DNA of 64,000 nucleotides from Brumimicrobium sp964585545. GTDB lineage: Bacteria > Bacteroidota > Bacteroidia > Flavobacteriales_D > Crocinitomicaceae. Of the stretch, positions 53,253-62,529 are shown one piece after another (positions within the stretch are counted from its first letter, which is position 1; each line of letters opens with the position of its first letter). Location of the stretch: positions 179,552-243,551 of the forward strand of contig CAZPDT010000001.1 of NCBI GenBank assembly GCA_964585545.1, read 5' to 3'. The notes under the pieces were generated by a model. The model was given only the letters and a program-made list of their open reading frames with translations, made no database searches and was not told where the DNA came from. The translations under genes and the position numbers were made by a program.

Positions 53253-53723
53253 TTACTTTTTCGCTTTTTTGAGACAATCATTCACCTTTTTTTGATAGGC
53301 ATATCTTTCTTCAGGAGTGTCGTTAGGATGAATCAGCATATCCTTACACTTCCTGTCAATATAATCAGAACGCTCCATTACAGCATCAAACTCATCGTCT
53401 GAAGCCTCCATAAGTGCTTTATTTACAGAGTCACTTTTTTGAATGCATCGACATAAGTCCCATTGTTCTCCATATTTTTTAACAATTTCCTGATGAGCCT
53501 CTTGGGTATCGGGATTTTTAAATACTTTTTTTACGGTCATCGTATCGTCGTCGATGTTTGTCCCTAGGGTATCATTTTGAAACATATCGATACTGTCTTG
53601 ATTTGGAATTGTGTCATTTTCATCACCTAATGTGTCAGATGATGAGTTTTTACACGACGAAAGCAGAAGTATTCCCAAAATAAAAAATAATGAGAGAAAT
53701 TGAAGAAGCGGTTTAGTTTTCAT
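53253..53723 (-). CDS. Small acidic lipoprotein of unknown function
   Basis: A 156-residue lipoprotein (signal MKTKPLLQFLSLFFILGILLLSSC) with a linker rich in Asp/Asn/Ser/Thr and a helical C-terminal domain containing CRCIQKSDSVNKAL, a second Cys near RKCKDML and DCLKKAKK, so three Cys are spaced through the domain. Open frame extends 22 codons upstream but the start here gives the lipobox. It is divergent from the DUF4294 gene with 64 bases between starts. No function proposed. Confidence 0.68.
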   Translation of the reverse strand: MKTKPLLQFLSLFFILGILLLSSCKNSSSDTLGDENDTIPNQDSIDMFQNDTLGTNIDDDTMTVKKVFKNPDTQEAHQEIVKKYGEQWDLCRCIQKSDSVNKALMEASDDEFDAVMERSDYIDRKCKDMLIHPNDTPEERYAYQKKVNDCLKKAKK

Positions 53724-53787
53724 GGCAGAATTTTTGTATATCTTACATTTTATTTGTATAAATATATAAAGAATTATTTTAAATCTC

Positions 53788-54519
53788 ATGGGTACAAGAC
53801 AATTAATTATATTTTTTCTGCTTTTTACAAGTTGGAGTTTCTCTCAAAACCTTATAGAAGATAGTGTAAAAAATAATGGTAAGGACACTACGATAAATCG
53901 ATTGCAGATTTATGAAGGTTTTGATTTACCCAGTAATTTTGATCAAAAATACAGAATTGCTCTTCAAAAAGTTAGAAAGGTTTATCCGTTGGCACTGTAT
54001 GCCGCAAAAGTTGTTGATTCCTTAGATTACCTTATAGAGCATACGGAGAAAAATAGAAAAAAACGTAAAGTGGCACGACAAACACAAAAGGAACTCAAGT
54101 CACAGTTTAAATTTCTTTTAAAAGATCTGTATGTTTCTGAAGGAAAGGTTTTAACAAAATTGATATACCGTGAAACAGGCATGACTGTTCAAGAAATTAT
54201 CTCGAAGTACAGAAGTGGATTTTCAGCGTCTTTATATTCGGGGTTGGCTTCGTTATTTGACCAAGATTTAAGTATGGATTATAAACCCAATACCGATGAT
54301 TTTGTTCTAGAATGTGTCGTACAAGATATTAAAAGTGGGAAAGTTGCCTTTGATTCTACCTTCGAAAAAATGAATAAAGAAGAGTACAAAGAGAGCATGA
54401 AAGAGTACCGACAAAATAGGAGAGGAGTAAAAAAGGCCTATAGAAAAAGTAAAAAAGCAGTCCGGAAAAAGAAAAGAAAAGAGAGAAGATCAGCCAGAAA
54501 AAACAATGACTCTGAATAA
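53788..54519 (+). CDS. DUF4294 family exported protein
   Basis: A 243-residue exported protein: signal peptide ending WSFSQ, then a conserved central domain (about residues 55-180) with RIALQKVRKVYPLALYA and FLLKDLYVSEGKVLTKLIYRETGMT, which matches the Bacteroidota DUF4294 family. The C-terminus is an extremely basic Lys/Arg tail. The role is unknown; the family is widespread in Flavobacteriia. It is convergent with yajC across a hairpin at 54614-54668. Confidence 0.85.
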   Translation: MGTRQLIIFFLLFTSWSFSQNLIEDSVKNNGKDTTINRLQIYEGFDLPSNFDQKYRIALQKVRKVYPLALYAAKVVDSLDYLIEHTEKNRKKRKVARQTQKELKSQFKFLLKDLYVSEGKVLTKLIYRETGMTVQEIISKYRSGFSASLYSGLASLFDQDLSMDYKPNTDDFVLECVVQDIKSGKVAFDSTFEKMNKEEYKESMKEYRQNRRGVKKAYRKSKKAVRKKKRKERRSARKNNDSE

Positions 54520-54613
54520 TGCAGGATAGTGTCGAATAAACATTCTGGTGAACAAAGATTTATCGTAACTGTTTAGTTGTGATCCGTCTGCGCTTCAGAT
54601 TATTGATTTTAGC

Positions 54614-54668
54614 GTGGCAAGCCTGCAGCAACTCATTGAGCTGGCAAGCTGTTGCCATCACATTTTTT
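54614..54668 (+). terminator. Hairpin and T run after the DUF4294 gene
   Basis: GTGGCAA (54614-54620) pairs with TTGCCA...CAC (54652-54661), with CAGC (54626-54629) pairing to GCTG (54648-54651) further in; a T6 run follows at 54663. The arm bases are GC-rich compared with the flanks. Most simply a terminator for the plus-strand gene; the large 18-base apex is unusual. Confidence 0.6.
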
Positions 54669-54706
54669 ACTTCTAAACGGTTTAATTTTATGCAGGTTAA
54701 AACAAA

Positions 54707-54994
54707 CTACTTGTTAGCTTGGGCAAGTTGTTGTTCATCCATTTCTTTTGAAATCGCTGATTTTTCTACACGGATTTTTGTTCCTCCTTCACAGCTTAAC
54801 AATACATCCGTATCATTGATTTCTAAGACTTTTCCATGAATCCCTCCGATGGTGACAACTTTATCACCGTTTTTAAGCCCTTCTCGAAACTTTCTTAATT
54901 CTTTTTGTTTTTTCATTTGTGGGCGAATCATAAAGAAATAAAAGACTCCCAAAATGAGTAATAACATTACCAATTGCATTCCTCCTCCTGACAT
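54707..54994 (-). CDS. yajC: Preprotein translocase subunit YajC
   Basis: A 95-residue inner-membrane protein associated with SecDF. One N-terminal membrane helix (about residues 7-25), then the motif FMIRPQMKKQKE, and the small domain with GDKVVTIGGIHGKV. Length is typical. The order yajC - DUF1573 - nusB on one strand is a standard Bacteroidota arrangement. Confidence 0.95.
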   Translation of the reverse strand: MSGGGMQLVMLLLILGVFYFFMIRPQMKKQKELRKFREGLKNGDKVVTIGGIHGKVLEINDTDVLLSCEGGTKIRVEKSAISKEMDEQQLAQANK

Positions 54995-55030
54995 AATTTA
55001 CATTTTTTTAGTTAATATTTATTTTTTGGA

Positions 55031-55432
55031 TTAGTCGATAACCTTCGCTCTAATCGTTACTGTAGTTTCTGATGGATGTGTGTTGGCCGTAATATTTATC
55101 GGCTTATTAACTATGCCCATACCTACTTTGTCTGTATCGATTTCGGCTTTAATTATACTTGTTTTCCCTGGTGGAATAGGATCCTTCTCGTATTCTGAAA
55201 CTGTACAACTACAAGCAGGCTGAATATTTGCAATATATAGGGGATAGTCTCCCGTATTTTTTATTTTTATATCTGCATGAATTAATTCCCCTTTCGCAAC
55301 AGTACCAGCATCATATATGCTTTCAACTTCAATCGTGGTATATTGTCCTATTTCCATACCAGAATCTTCACTTCCTCCACAAGACCAAAACAATACCGAA
55401 AGTATTGTTAAACTAAGTATTTGCTTCATCAT
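55031..55432 (-). CDS. DUF1573 domain lipoprotein
   Basis: A 133-residue lipoprotein (signal ending LFWSC). The mature part is a single immunoglobulin-like DUF1573 domain with KIKNTGDYPLYIANIQPACSCT and IPPGKTSIIKAEIDT, the family's core; the PACSC pair is typical. Role unknown; it may act in envelope assembly since it is always near yajC or nusB. Two ATG codons occur in tandem at the start. Confidence 0.9.
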   Translation of the reverse strand: MMKQILSLTILSVLFWSCGGSEDSGMEIGQYTTIEVESIYDAGTVAKGELIHADIKIKNTGDYPLYIANIQPACSCTVSEYEKDPIPPGKTSIIKAEIDTDKVGMGIVNKPINITANTHPSETTVTIRAKVID

Positions 55433-55508
55433 TGTTTTTTTTTCGTTTATAATTATTTTTGATTGATGTTTTATTCAATTCTAATTTTCAAAATGTAAAA
55501 CTAAAAAA

Positions 55509-56489
55509 CTATTTCATCAATCCTCTTCCTGTTTTCTTTATTTTACCGTCTTTCTCTAATTTTATAATCGCTTTATCTAAAATACCATTGATAAAACCAT
55601 TGCTTTTGGGTGTACTGTAATACTTTGATATTTCGATAAATTCATTCAACGTAACTTTTGTAGGTATGTTATTGAATTTAACCAATTCAGTGATAGCCAA
55701 TTCCATTAACAGGACATCCATTCTGGCAATGCGGTCCAACTCCCAGTTTTTTGTTAAACTAGCAATGAGCTTTAAGTTCTCTGGTCGTGATTTAATTGTT
55801 TCCTTCAAAAGTTGTCTCATATACCTCTTTTCCTCATTGTCTTTCTCATTGTCTGAATTGGATTTATACAACGGAAGAATTTGATTTGCAGTTTCACCTT
55901 CACTATTTTCAAACTTCTTAATGGTCTTTATTACCATCGAACAGGTTAAATCTATATCGTCTAACCAATATACACTTTGATCCTCCAGAAAATCGTACAA
56001 CAGCTGAAAATTGGCAATTTCAGTTTTAAATAACTGCACCATAAACGCTTTGTCGTCCTCAAAACCCGATTGTTCATTGTTCATGAATTCGAAGTAAGTC
56101 TCTGACTGACGGATGTGATTGTACATCTTGCGAATGAGCTCTTGTTTTTCATCACCTGTCCAATTGACCTTTCGTTCTTCGGCGATTTTACGTAATGAGG
56201 TACTTTCCTCTATAATTTTAATGATTTGATTGTCAACAAATTTTAAGTTGGGGTGTGTATCCTCTTTTGTTGGCATCATTTTTTTCTTGTTTTCTTCAAT
56301 ACGATGCAATGCCTTATCTTTCAACTCCGGAAACAACAAAAGCAAAGAGAGGTATAGATCATACATTTGTTGAATGGCACGAAACAGCTCTTTCTCTGCC
56401 CACAAAATATCTTTGTCCTTGTGTTGAGAAAATGCATATAATGTTTGTAAAACTTTTATGCGTATATGTCGCCTATTCAGTACTGACAT
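55509..56489 (-). CDS. nusB: Transcription antitermination factor NusB (long form)
   Basis: A 326-residue NusB, about twice the length of E. coli NusB; the C-terminal half (about residues 190-320) is the NusB fold (RIARMDVLLMELAITELVKFNNIPTKVTLNEFIEISKYYSTPKSNGFINGILDK). The N-terminal half is an alpha-helical extension with RRHIRIKVLQTLYAFSQ at its start, typical of Bacteroidota. NusB helps antitermination in rRNA operons. Its start overlaps the stop of the upstream dehydrogenase by one base (TAATG), so the two are coupled. Confidence 0.93.
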   Translation of the reverse strand: MSVLNRRHIRIKVLQTLYAFSQHKDKDILWAEKELFRAIQQMYDLYLSLLLLFPELKDKALHRIEENKKKMMPTKEDTHPNLKFVDNQIIKIIEESTSLRKIAEERKVNWTGDEKQELIRKMYNHIRQSETYFEFMNNEQSGFEDDKAFMVQLFKTEIANFQLLYDFLEDQSVYWLDDIDLTCSMVIKTIKKFENSEGETANQILPLYKSNSDNEKDNEEKRYMRQLLKETIKSRPENLKLIASLTKNWELDRIARMDVLLMELAITELVKFNNIPTKVTLNEFIEISKYYSTPKSNGFINGILDKAIIKLEKDGKIKKTGRGLMK

Positions 56490-57586
56490 TAATAAGGTAA
56501 TTTTACTTTTCCAACAGTCTCAATTCTTTCTTCAGCAATCTTGTTTGCTATAGCATAGGCGGGAATGTTTTCTTGTTCAACACGATTGATGATTTCAAAT
56601 ATTGTATTATAAATTCCCTCAGCCTTTTGCAATGCCCATTCAGCAGTATTCCCTTTGAGTTCTGCATACACATTAATTACTCCACCTGCGTTTAATGCAA
56701 AGTCGGGAGCATAAATAATACCTCTGTCCAACACAGCTTTTCCATGAATTTCTTCATCTGCCAATTGATTGTTTGCAGATCCTGCAATAATTGAACATTT
56801 TAATCTGGAGAGTGTGTTGTCATTAACTGTTGCTCCTAGAGCACATGGTGCATAGATGTCCATATCAACATCATAGATTTCTTCTAAGCCGACAACTTTG
56901 GCACCGTATTTATCAGAAACACGTTTTAAATTGTCTTGATCAATATCAGATACAAATATCTCAGCGTTTTCTTCATGCAAGTGTTTGATGAGATATTCCC
57001 CAACATGACCTGCGCCTTGAACTGCAACCTTTCTTCCAGATAAACTATCATTTCCAAATTGTTTTTTGGCACATGCTTTCATTCCAACATAAACACCAAG
57101 CGCTGTAATAGGGGAAGGATCCCCACTTTTGCCTGGTAAACCAACAACATGGTCTGTTTCCATATTAACCCAAGTCATATCTATAGGCGAAATTCCAACA
57201 TCTTCAGCAGTAATGTATTTCCCTGCAAGACTGTTTACAAACTTGCCAAAACGACGAAAAAGCGCTTCTGACTTCATAGTCTTTGAATCGCCAATTATTA
57301 CTGCTTTTCCTCCACCTAAATTTAATCCTGAGATTGAATTCTTGTAGGTCATCCCACGAGATAAACGCAAAACATCATTAAGGGCTTCGTTTTCATTTTT
57401 ATACATCCACATTCTAGTTCCACCTAAGGCTGGACCCAAAGTAGTGTTGTGCACTGCAATAATCGCTTTTAATCCTGTCGCGTTATCATTGCAAAATAAA
57501 AGTTGTTCGTGATTGTACTCACTCATCGGAGTCAGTACGGGATTGTCCTTTAAATCTGTTGTATCTATTTTCTTTGTTTCTATCAT
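56489..57586 (-). CDS. Glu/Leu/Phe/Val dehydrogenase (leucine dehydrogenase-like)
   Basis: A 365-residue NAD(P)-dependent oxidative deaminase. The N-terminal domain has LGPALGGTRMW and GMTYKNSISGLNLGGGKAVIIGD, with the catalytic Lys pair; the Rossmann half has VAVQGAGHVGEYLIKHL (written KVAVQGAGHVGEYL). Size and the TLGPALGG segment favour leucine/branched-chain activity. It turns an amino acid into the 2-oxo acid and ammonia. It leads the minus-strand unit and is coupled to nusB. Confidence 0.88.
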   Translation of the reverse strand: MIETKKIDTTDLKDNPVLTPMSEYNHEQLLFCNDNATGLKAIIAVHNTTLGPALGGTRMWMYKNENEALNDVLRLSRGMTYKNSISGLNLGGGKAVIIGDSKTMKSEALFRRFGKFVNSLAGKYITAEDVGISPIDMTWVNMETDHVVGLPGKSGDPSPITALGVYVGMKACAKKQFGNDSLSGRKVAVQGAGHVGEYLIKHLHEENAEIFVSDIDQDNLKRVSDKYGAKVVGLEEIYDVDMDIYAPCALGATVNDNTLSRLKCSIIAGSANNQLADEEIHGKAVLDRGIIYAPDFALNAGGVINVYAELKGNTAEWALQKAEGIYNTIFEIINRVEQENIPAYAIANKIAEERIETVGKVKLPY

Positions 57587-57683
57587 TGTAATAAATTTTT
57601 TTACACCTTCATTAAAACCAAATGACTACTTTTGTTGTACTAATATAAAGTGCATTCGGAATGCAAAAATAGGAAATTAATAG

Positions 57684-59444
57684 ATGAAGTCTCTAAGCTA
57701 TCTCAACAAATATTTATTAAAGTACAAATGGAAGTTACTTCTAGGTGTAGTTTTTATTATTGGATCGAATTTCCTGTTCGTAAATATGCCTTTGATTGTT
57801 AAGCAAGCAGTAAATCAATTTGAAGAGGGTTTTAATAAGGAAGAGTGGCTGTCAATGGCATTAATGCTAGGAGGGACGTATGTTTTACTTTCGATAGGGA
57901 AAGGTGTTTTTCTGTTTTTTACACGACAAACTATTATTATGGTTTCTCGGCATATTGAATTTGATCTAAAAAATGAGATTTATCAGCAATACCAAAAACT
58001 ATCTTATAACTTCTATAAAAAGAACAATACTGGAGATTTGATGAATCGAATCTCTGAGGATGTTACCTATGTTAGACAATATCTTGGTCCTGGCATTATG
58101 TATTCGGTTAATCTGGTGGTACTTTTCGCTTTTGTTATCACCTATATGATGAACATTAGCGTAGAGTTAACACTTTATACTTTAGCTCCACTTCCTATAA
58201 TGTCGTACTTGATTTATAAAGTTTCTTATATTGTAAATAAACAAAGTGAGAAGGTCCAAAGACAGCAATCTAAGATATCTACAAGAGTTCAAGAAACCTT
58301 TTCGGGAATTTCCGTCTTAAAAGCATACAGTGGTGAAGATAGGTTTCAGAGCGACTTTAATGATGACTCGGAAAGTTACCTCGAAAGACAAATGGCTTTG
58401 GTGAAAACCAATGCATTCTTTATGCCAACCATCACCTTTTTAATTGGGTTAAGTACAATTCTTACGATTTATTATGGTGGACTGCTTTCATTTGGTACAC
58501 AAAGCACAATTAACTCAGGAGATATCGTAGCTTTTATATTTTTTATAAATATGTTAACATGGCCTTTTGCCGTTATTGGGTTTGTTGTTTCAAATATCCA
58601 AAGAGCTGCAGCAAGTCAGGAAAGAATCAATGAATTTTTAGAGGAAACAGCTGATATCAATAATCCAAGCAAAGCACCCTTTGATTTAGAAGGGAATATT
58701 GAGTTTAAAAATGTTTCTTATACCTTCCCTTCTTCTGGAATTAAAGCAGTCAAAAACCTGAGCTTTAAAATGAACAAAGGGGAAACACTTGCAATTTTGG
58801 GGAGAACCGGTTCTGGAAAATCGACAATTATTAACTTGCTCATGCGACAGTTTGATCCAGATGAAGGGACAATAGAAATTGATGGTAAGAATCTCAATAC
58901 GATTAACCTAGAACAGTTTAGAAATCAAACTGGACTTGTTCCTCAAGAGGTGTTTTTGTTTTCTGATTCAATTCGTGATAATGTGAGGTTTGGTCTCACA
59001 GAAAATCAAGAAGCAACAGATGAAGAGGTGATAGAAGTGCTAAAAACAACACATGTGTGGCAGGACATTAAAGATTTTAAAGGAGGACTAGATACTGTTC
59101 TTGGAGAAAGAGGAGTTAATTTGAGTGGGGGGCAAAAACAACGTGTTAGTATTGCAAGAGCATTAATCAGACATCCAAAACTGCTCATTTTAGACGATTG
59201 CTTGTCGGCTGTGGATACAGATACAGAACAAATTATTTTGAAAAATTTGGCAAAACCTTTTGAAAAAAACACAAGTCTTATTGTTAGTCACCGTGTATCT
59301 ACAATTCGCAATGCCGACCGTATCTTGGTTTTGGAGGATGGAAGTAAAATAGAGGAAGGAACACATGATGAATTGATAAAACTAGACGGTGTTTATGCCG
59401 AAATGTATGAAAAACAATTGTTAGAAGAAGAAATAGAGGAGTAA
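57684..59444 (+). CDS. ABC exporter, fused membrane and ATPase domains
   Basis: A 586-residue half-transporter of the MsbA/multidrug type: six membrane helices (residues 15-310), then the ATPase with Walker A LGRTGSGKST, Q-loop VPQEVFLFS, signature LSGGQKQR, and the H-loop SHRVST. The Walker B is ILDDCLSAVDT: the usual catalytic Glu is Asp, as in the degenerate half of heterodimeric exporters, so a partner subunit may exist elsewhere. uvrA starts immediately after the stop, with no gap, so the two are cotranscribed. Confidence 0.9.
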   Translation: MKSLSYLNKYLLKYKWKLLLGVVFIIGSNFLFVNMPLIVKQAVNQFEEGFNKEEWLSMALMLGGTYVLLSIGKGVFLFFTRQTIIMVSRHIEFDLKNEIYQQYQKLSYNFYKKNNTGDLMNRISEDVTYVRQYLGPGIMYSVNLVVLFAFVITYMMNISVELTLYTLAPLPIMSYLIYKVSYIVNKQSEKVQRQQSKISTRVQETFSGISVLKAYSGEDRFQSDFNDDSESYLERQMALVKTNAFFMPTITFLIGLSTILTIYYGGLLSFGTQSTINSGDIVAFIFFINMLTWPFAVIGFVVSNIQRAAASQERINEFLEETADINNPSKAPFDLEGNIEFKNVSYTFPSSGIKAVKNLSFKMNKGETLAILGRTGSGKSTIINLLMRQFDPDEGTIEIDGKNLNTINLEQFRNQTGLVPQEVFLFSDSIRDNVRFGLTENQEATDEEVIEVLKTTHVWQDIKDFKGGLDTVLGERGVNLSGGQKQRVSIARALIRHPKLLILDDCLSAVDTDTEQIILKNLAKPFEKNTSLIVSHRVSTIRNADRILVLEDGSKIEEGTHDELIKLDGVYAEMYEKQLLEEEIEE

Positions 59445-62234
59445 ATGAAGGAGCAATTTATACATATCAAAGGAGCAAAAGAACACAATCTTAAAGATAT
59501 AGAGGTAAAAATCCCACATGGGAAAATGACTGTAATCACAGGACTGTCTGGTTCTGGAAAATCTTCTCTGGCTTTTGATACATTATTTGCTGAAGGACAT
59601 AGAAGGTACATTGAAAGCTTGTCGTCCTATGCCCGCCAATTTCTCGGTAAATTAGACAAACCAAGTGTTGATTTTATAAAAGGAGTTGCCCCAGCAATTG
59701 CAATACAACAGAAAGTATCTTCTACCAATCCAAGATCTACTGTAGGAACAGTGACAGAAATTTATGATTACCTTAAAGTGTTGTTTGCACGGGTAGGAAA
59801 AACATACTCCCCAATAAGTGGAAGAGAAGTAAAAAAGGACAATATCTCTGATGTAATAAATGCTATTTCTTCAAGGGATGAAGGCGAAAAGTTTATGATT
59901 TTGGCACCAATTACAAATTATCATAAATGGGGACTTCAACGTCAATTGGAAATCTTCAAAAAACAAGGGTTTTCTCGGGTTCGAATTAACAATGCAATAT
60001 ATAAACTCGATGAGGCACTTGAAAACGCTTTTGATCAGATAAAATCTTTGGAATTGGTGGTTGACCGTTTGGCTGTAAAACACGACAATGAAGATCACCA
60101 AGCGAGAATCAGTGATTCTGTGCAACTGAGTTTCTCTGAAGGAAAGGGGGCTTGTCGATTGTTTTTCCCAAAAGATAAAGAAACACTCGAATTTTCAAAT
60201 CTTTTTGAATTGGATGGAATGCAGTTTGCTGAGCCCAATCTTCATTTTTTCACGTTCAATAATCCTTATGGTGCTTGCACAACTTGCGAAGGTTTTGGCT
60301 CTGTAATTGGCATAGATGAAAACTTGGTTATTCCTGATCGTTCCCGTTCTCTTTATGAAGAAGCTGTTATGCCATGGCGCGGTCCAAAAATGAGTCGCTA
60401 TTTGAAACGATTTATTGCAGGTGCATCAGAAATCGATTTTCCAATCCATAGACCAATAGAGGAACTGACCAAAGAAGAATATGAAATCCTTTGGAATGGA
60501 AAAGGAAAAATTAGAGGAATCAATCATTTTTTTGATTATCTCAACAGGAAAAAATACAGGATTCATGTTCGTGTTATGCTGGCACGTTATCGGGGCAAAA
60601 CGCTCTGTCCCGACTGTAAAGGAACACGATTAAGAAAGGATGCCAATTATGTTAAAATAGGCGGGAAATCAATTTCTGATATTGTATTGTCTACCATTGA
60701 AGAAAACCTTCATTTTTTTAAAAACCTACATCTTGATGCTCAACAATTGGAGATAGGTCGTCGTATTTTAACAGAAATACAGAATCGATTGAATTGGCTC
60801 AATGAAGTGGGATTGGGCTATTTGACTTTAAATAGACAAGCAAGAACTTTGTCTGGAGGGGAGTCTCAGCGTATTAATCTGGCCACTTCTTTAGGGAGCA
60901 GCTTGGTAGGTTCAATATATATTCTTGATGAGCCCAGTATAGGCTTGCATCCCAAAGACACAGAACGTTTAATCGGAGTTTTGAATGCATTAAAAAACTT
61001 GGGCAATACAGTAATCATTGTGGAACATGAAGAAGCTATTATGCAAGCAGCGGATGAGATATTAGACATTGGACCGCGGGCAGGAGTGAATGGTGGAAAC
61101 CTAGTGTTTCAAGGAACCCATCAACAATTGAAGAAGGCAAAAAAAAGCCTAACTGCGGATTACTTGACGGGCAAAAAAGAAATTAGTGTTCCTCAAAATA
61201 GAAGAAAATTGAAAGATGCACTTCATATCATTGGTGCAGAAGAACACAATCTAAAAAAAATTAATGTTAAAATTCCACTACACGGGATGGTGTGTGTGAC
61301 AGGTGTTAGTGGATCAGGAAAATCAACGCTAATTAAAGATATTTTTTATCCAGCATTGGCAAAAAGACTTGGGATTCATGGAAACTCTGTCGGAAAGTTC
61401 AATGAATTGACAGGAGATTTTTCTCAAGTTGAAGCTGTAGAATTTATTGATCAAAACCCCATTGGAAGATCGTCGAGAAGCAACCCTGTAACCTATGTCA
61501 AGGCTTTTGATGAAATTCGGACTTTATTTTCACGTCAGAAATTGGCAAAAATGAGAAACCTTAAACCCGGATTTTTTAGTTTTAATGTAAAGGGAGGGAG
61601 ATGTGAGGTTTGTGAAGGAGAGGGTTTAATTACTGTTTCTATGCAGTTTATGGCAGACATCCAATTGACATGTGAAGCATGCAACGGGACACGCTATAAG
61701 GAAGACACGCTAGAAATTAAATATGAAGGAAAGTCAATTGCAGATATTTTATCTATGGATATCGATGAAGCTATTGGTTTCTTTGCATCTAAAGAAGGAA
61801 GTTTAGAGCAAAAAATAGTTGATAAAATTCAACCACTAGTTGATGTAGGATTGGGCTATTTATGTTTAGGACAACCCTCCTCTACATTGTCTGGAGGTGA
61901 AGCACAACGCATTAAATTGGCTTCTTTTTTAATTCAAGCAAAAAATCCAAAAAAGACCTTATTTATCTTTGATGAACCGACTACAGGACTGCATTTTGAT
62001 GATGTCAATAAACTACTCACTTCAATAAATCGATTGATTGAAGTTGGTCATTCTGTTGTTATTGTTGAACATGATATGGATGTAGTAAAAAATGCAGATT
62101 GGGTCATTGATTTGGGACCCGAAGGTGGAGAAAATGGAGGATTTTTAGTGACCCAAGGAACACCTGAGGATATAGCCAAAGTGCAAGAAAGCTACACTGG
62201 AAAATTTTTAAGAGAGAAACTGAAAGTAAAATGA
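59445..62234 (+). CDS. uvrA: Excinuclease ABC subunit A
   Basis: DNA-damage recognition ATPase of nucleotide excision repair, 929 residues. Two ABC modules: Walker A TGLSGSGKSSLAFDT (residue about 30) and TGVSGSGKSTLIKD (about 620), signatures LSGGESQRINLA and LSGGEAQRIKLA, and Walker B ILDEPSIGLH and IFDEPTTGLH. Zinc-binding cysteine pairs are CTTCEGFG, CPDCKGTR, CEVCEGEG and CEACNGTR. Length and layout are those of a full UvrA. Its ATG follows the ABC exporter stop codon directly. Confidence 0.97.
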   Translation: MKEQFIHIKGAKEHNLKDIEVKIPHGKMTVITGLSGSGKSSLAFDTLFAEGHRRYIESLSSYARQFLGKLDKPSVDFIKGVAPAIAIQQKVSSTNPRSTVGTVTEIYDYLKVLFARVGKTYSPISGREVKKDNISDVINAISSRDEGEKFMILAPITNYHKWGLQRQLEIFKKQGFSRVRINNAIYKLDEALENAFDQIKSLELVVDRLAVKHDNEDHQARISDSVQLSFSEGKGACRLFFPKDKETLEFSNLFELDGMQFAEPNLHFFTFNNPYGACTTCEGFGSVIGIDENLVIPDRSRSLYEEAVMPWRGPKMSRYLKRFIAGASEIDFPIHRPIEELTKEEYEILWNGKGKIRGINHFFDYLNRKKYRIHVRVMLARYRGKTLCPDCKGTRLRKDANYVKIGGKSISDIVLSTIEENLHFFKNLHLDAQQLEIGRRILTEIQNRLNWLNEVGLGYLTLNRQARTLSGGESQRINLATSLGSSLVGSIYILDEPSIGLHPKDTERLIGVLNALKNLGNTVIIVEHEEAIMQAADEILDIGPRAGVNGGNLVFQGTHQQLKKAKKSLTADYLTGKKEISVPQNRRKLKDALHIIGAEEHNLKKINVKIPLHGMVCVTGVSGSGKSTLIKDIFYPALAKRLGIHGNSVGKFNELTGDFSQVEAVEFIDQNPIGRSSRSNPVTYVKAFDEIRTLFSRQKLAKMRNLKPGFFSFNVKGGRCEVCEGEGLITVSMQFMADIQLTCEACNGTRYKEDTLEIKYEGKSIADILSMDIDEAIGFFASKEGSLEQKIVDKIQPLVDVGLGYLCLGQPSSTLSGGEAQRIKLASFLIQAKNPKKTLFIFDEPTTGLHFDDVNKLLTSINRLIEVGHSVVIVEHDMDVVKNADWVIDLGPEGGENGGFLVTQGTPEDIAKVQESYTGKFLREKLKVK

Positions 62235-62529
62235 ATTTCTTATTTTTACTCTTAAAATACTCTCTTCTACAGTAAAATATAAGTAAAAATTTAATTCCGA
62301 TCAGCTTGCATTATTTTATTAGACAATTAATTTGTACTATTAAATTAGATTATTAACTTTGATAAGACGAAATGAAACTTCGGTTGTACAATTGCACATA
62401 TTCACAATTAATTATTAATTGAATTACTAAAAAACACAAAGTTTTTTGATAAATAAACAACCTTGTCTAAGAACACTTCGTTGTATTAATTAAATATACA
62501 AAATTTAAACTGATTAATGTATTACTATT
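62235..62529 (+). other. 295-bp AT-rich leader region
   Basis: The spacer after uvrA is about 80% A+T, has no clear terminator and no convincing gene. It must contain the promoter of the PKD-domain gene; a TATACAAAATTT run at about 62494 is the best candidate, but it is weak. Confidence 0.4.

Noticed and set aside
54579..54839. Open frame across the DUF4294-yajC spacer
   Set aside because: It runs antisense into yajC, has no recognisable domain and crosses a hairpin.
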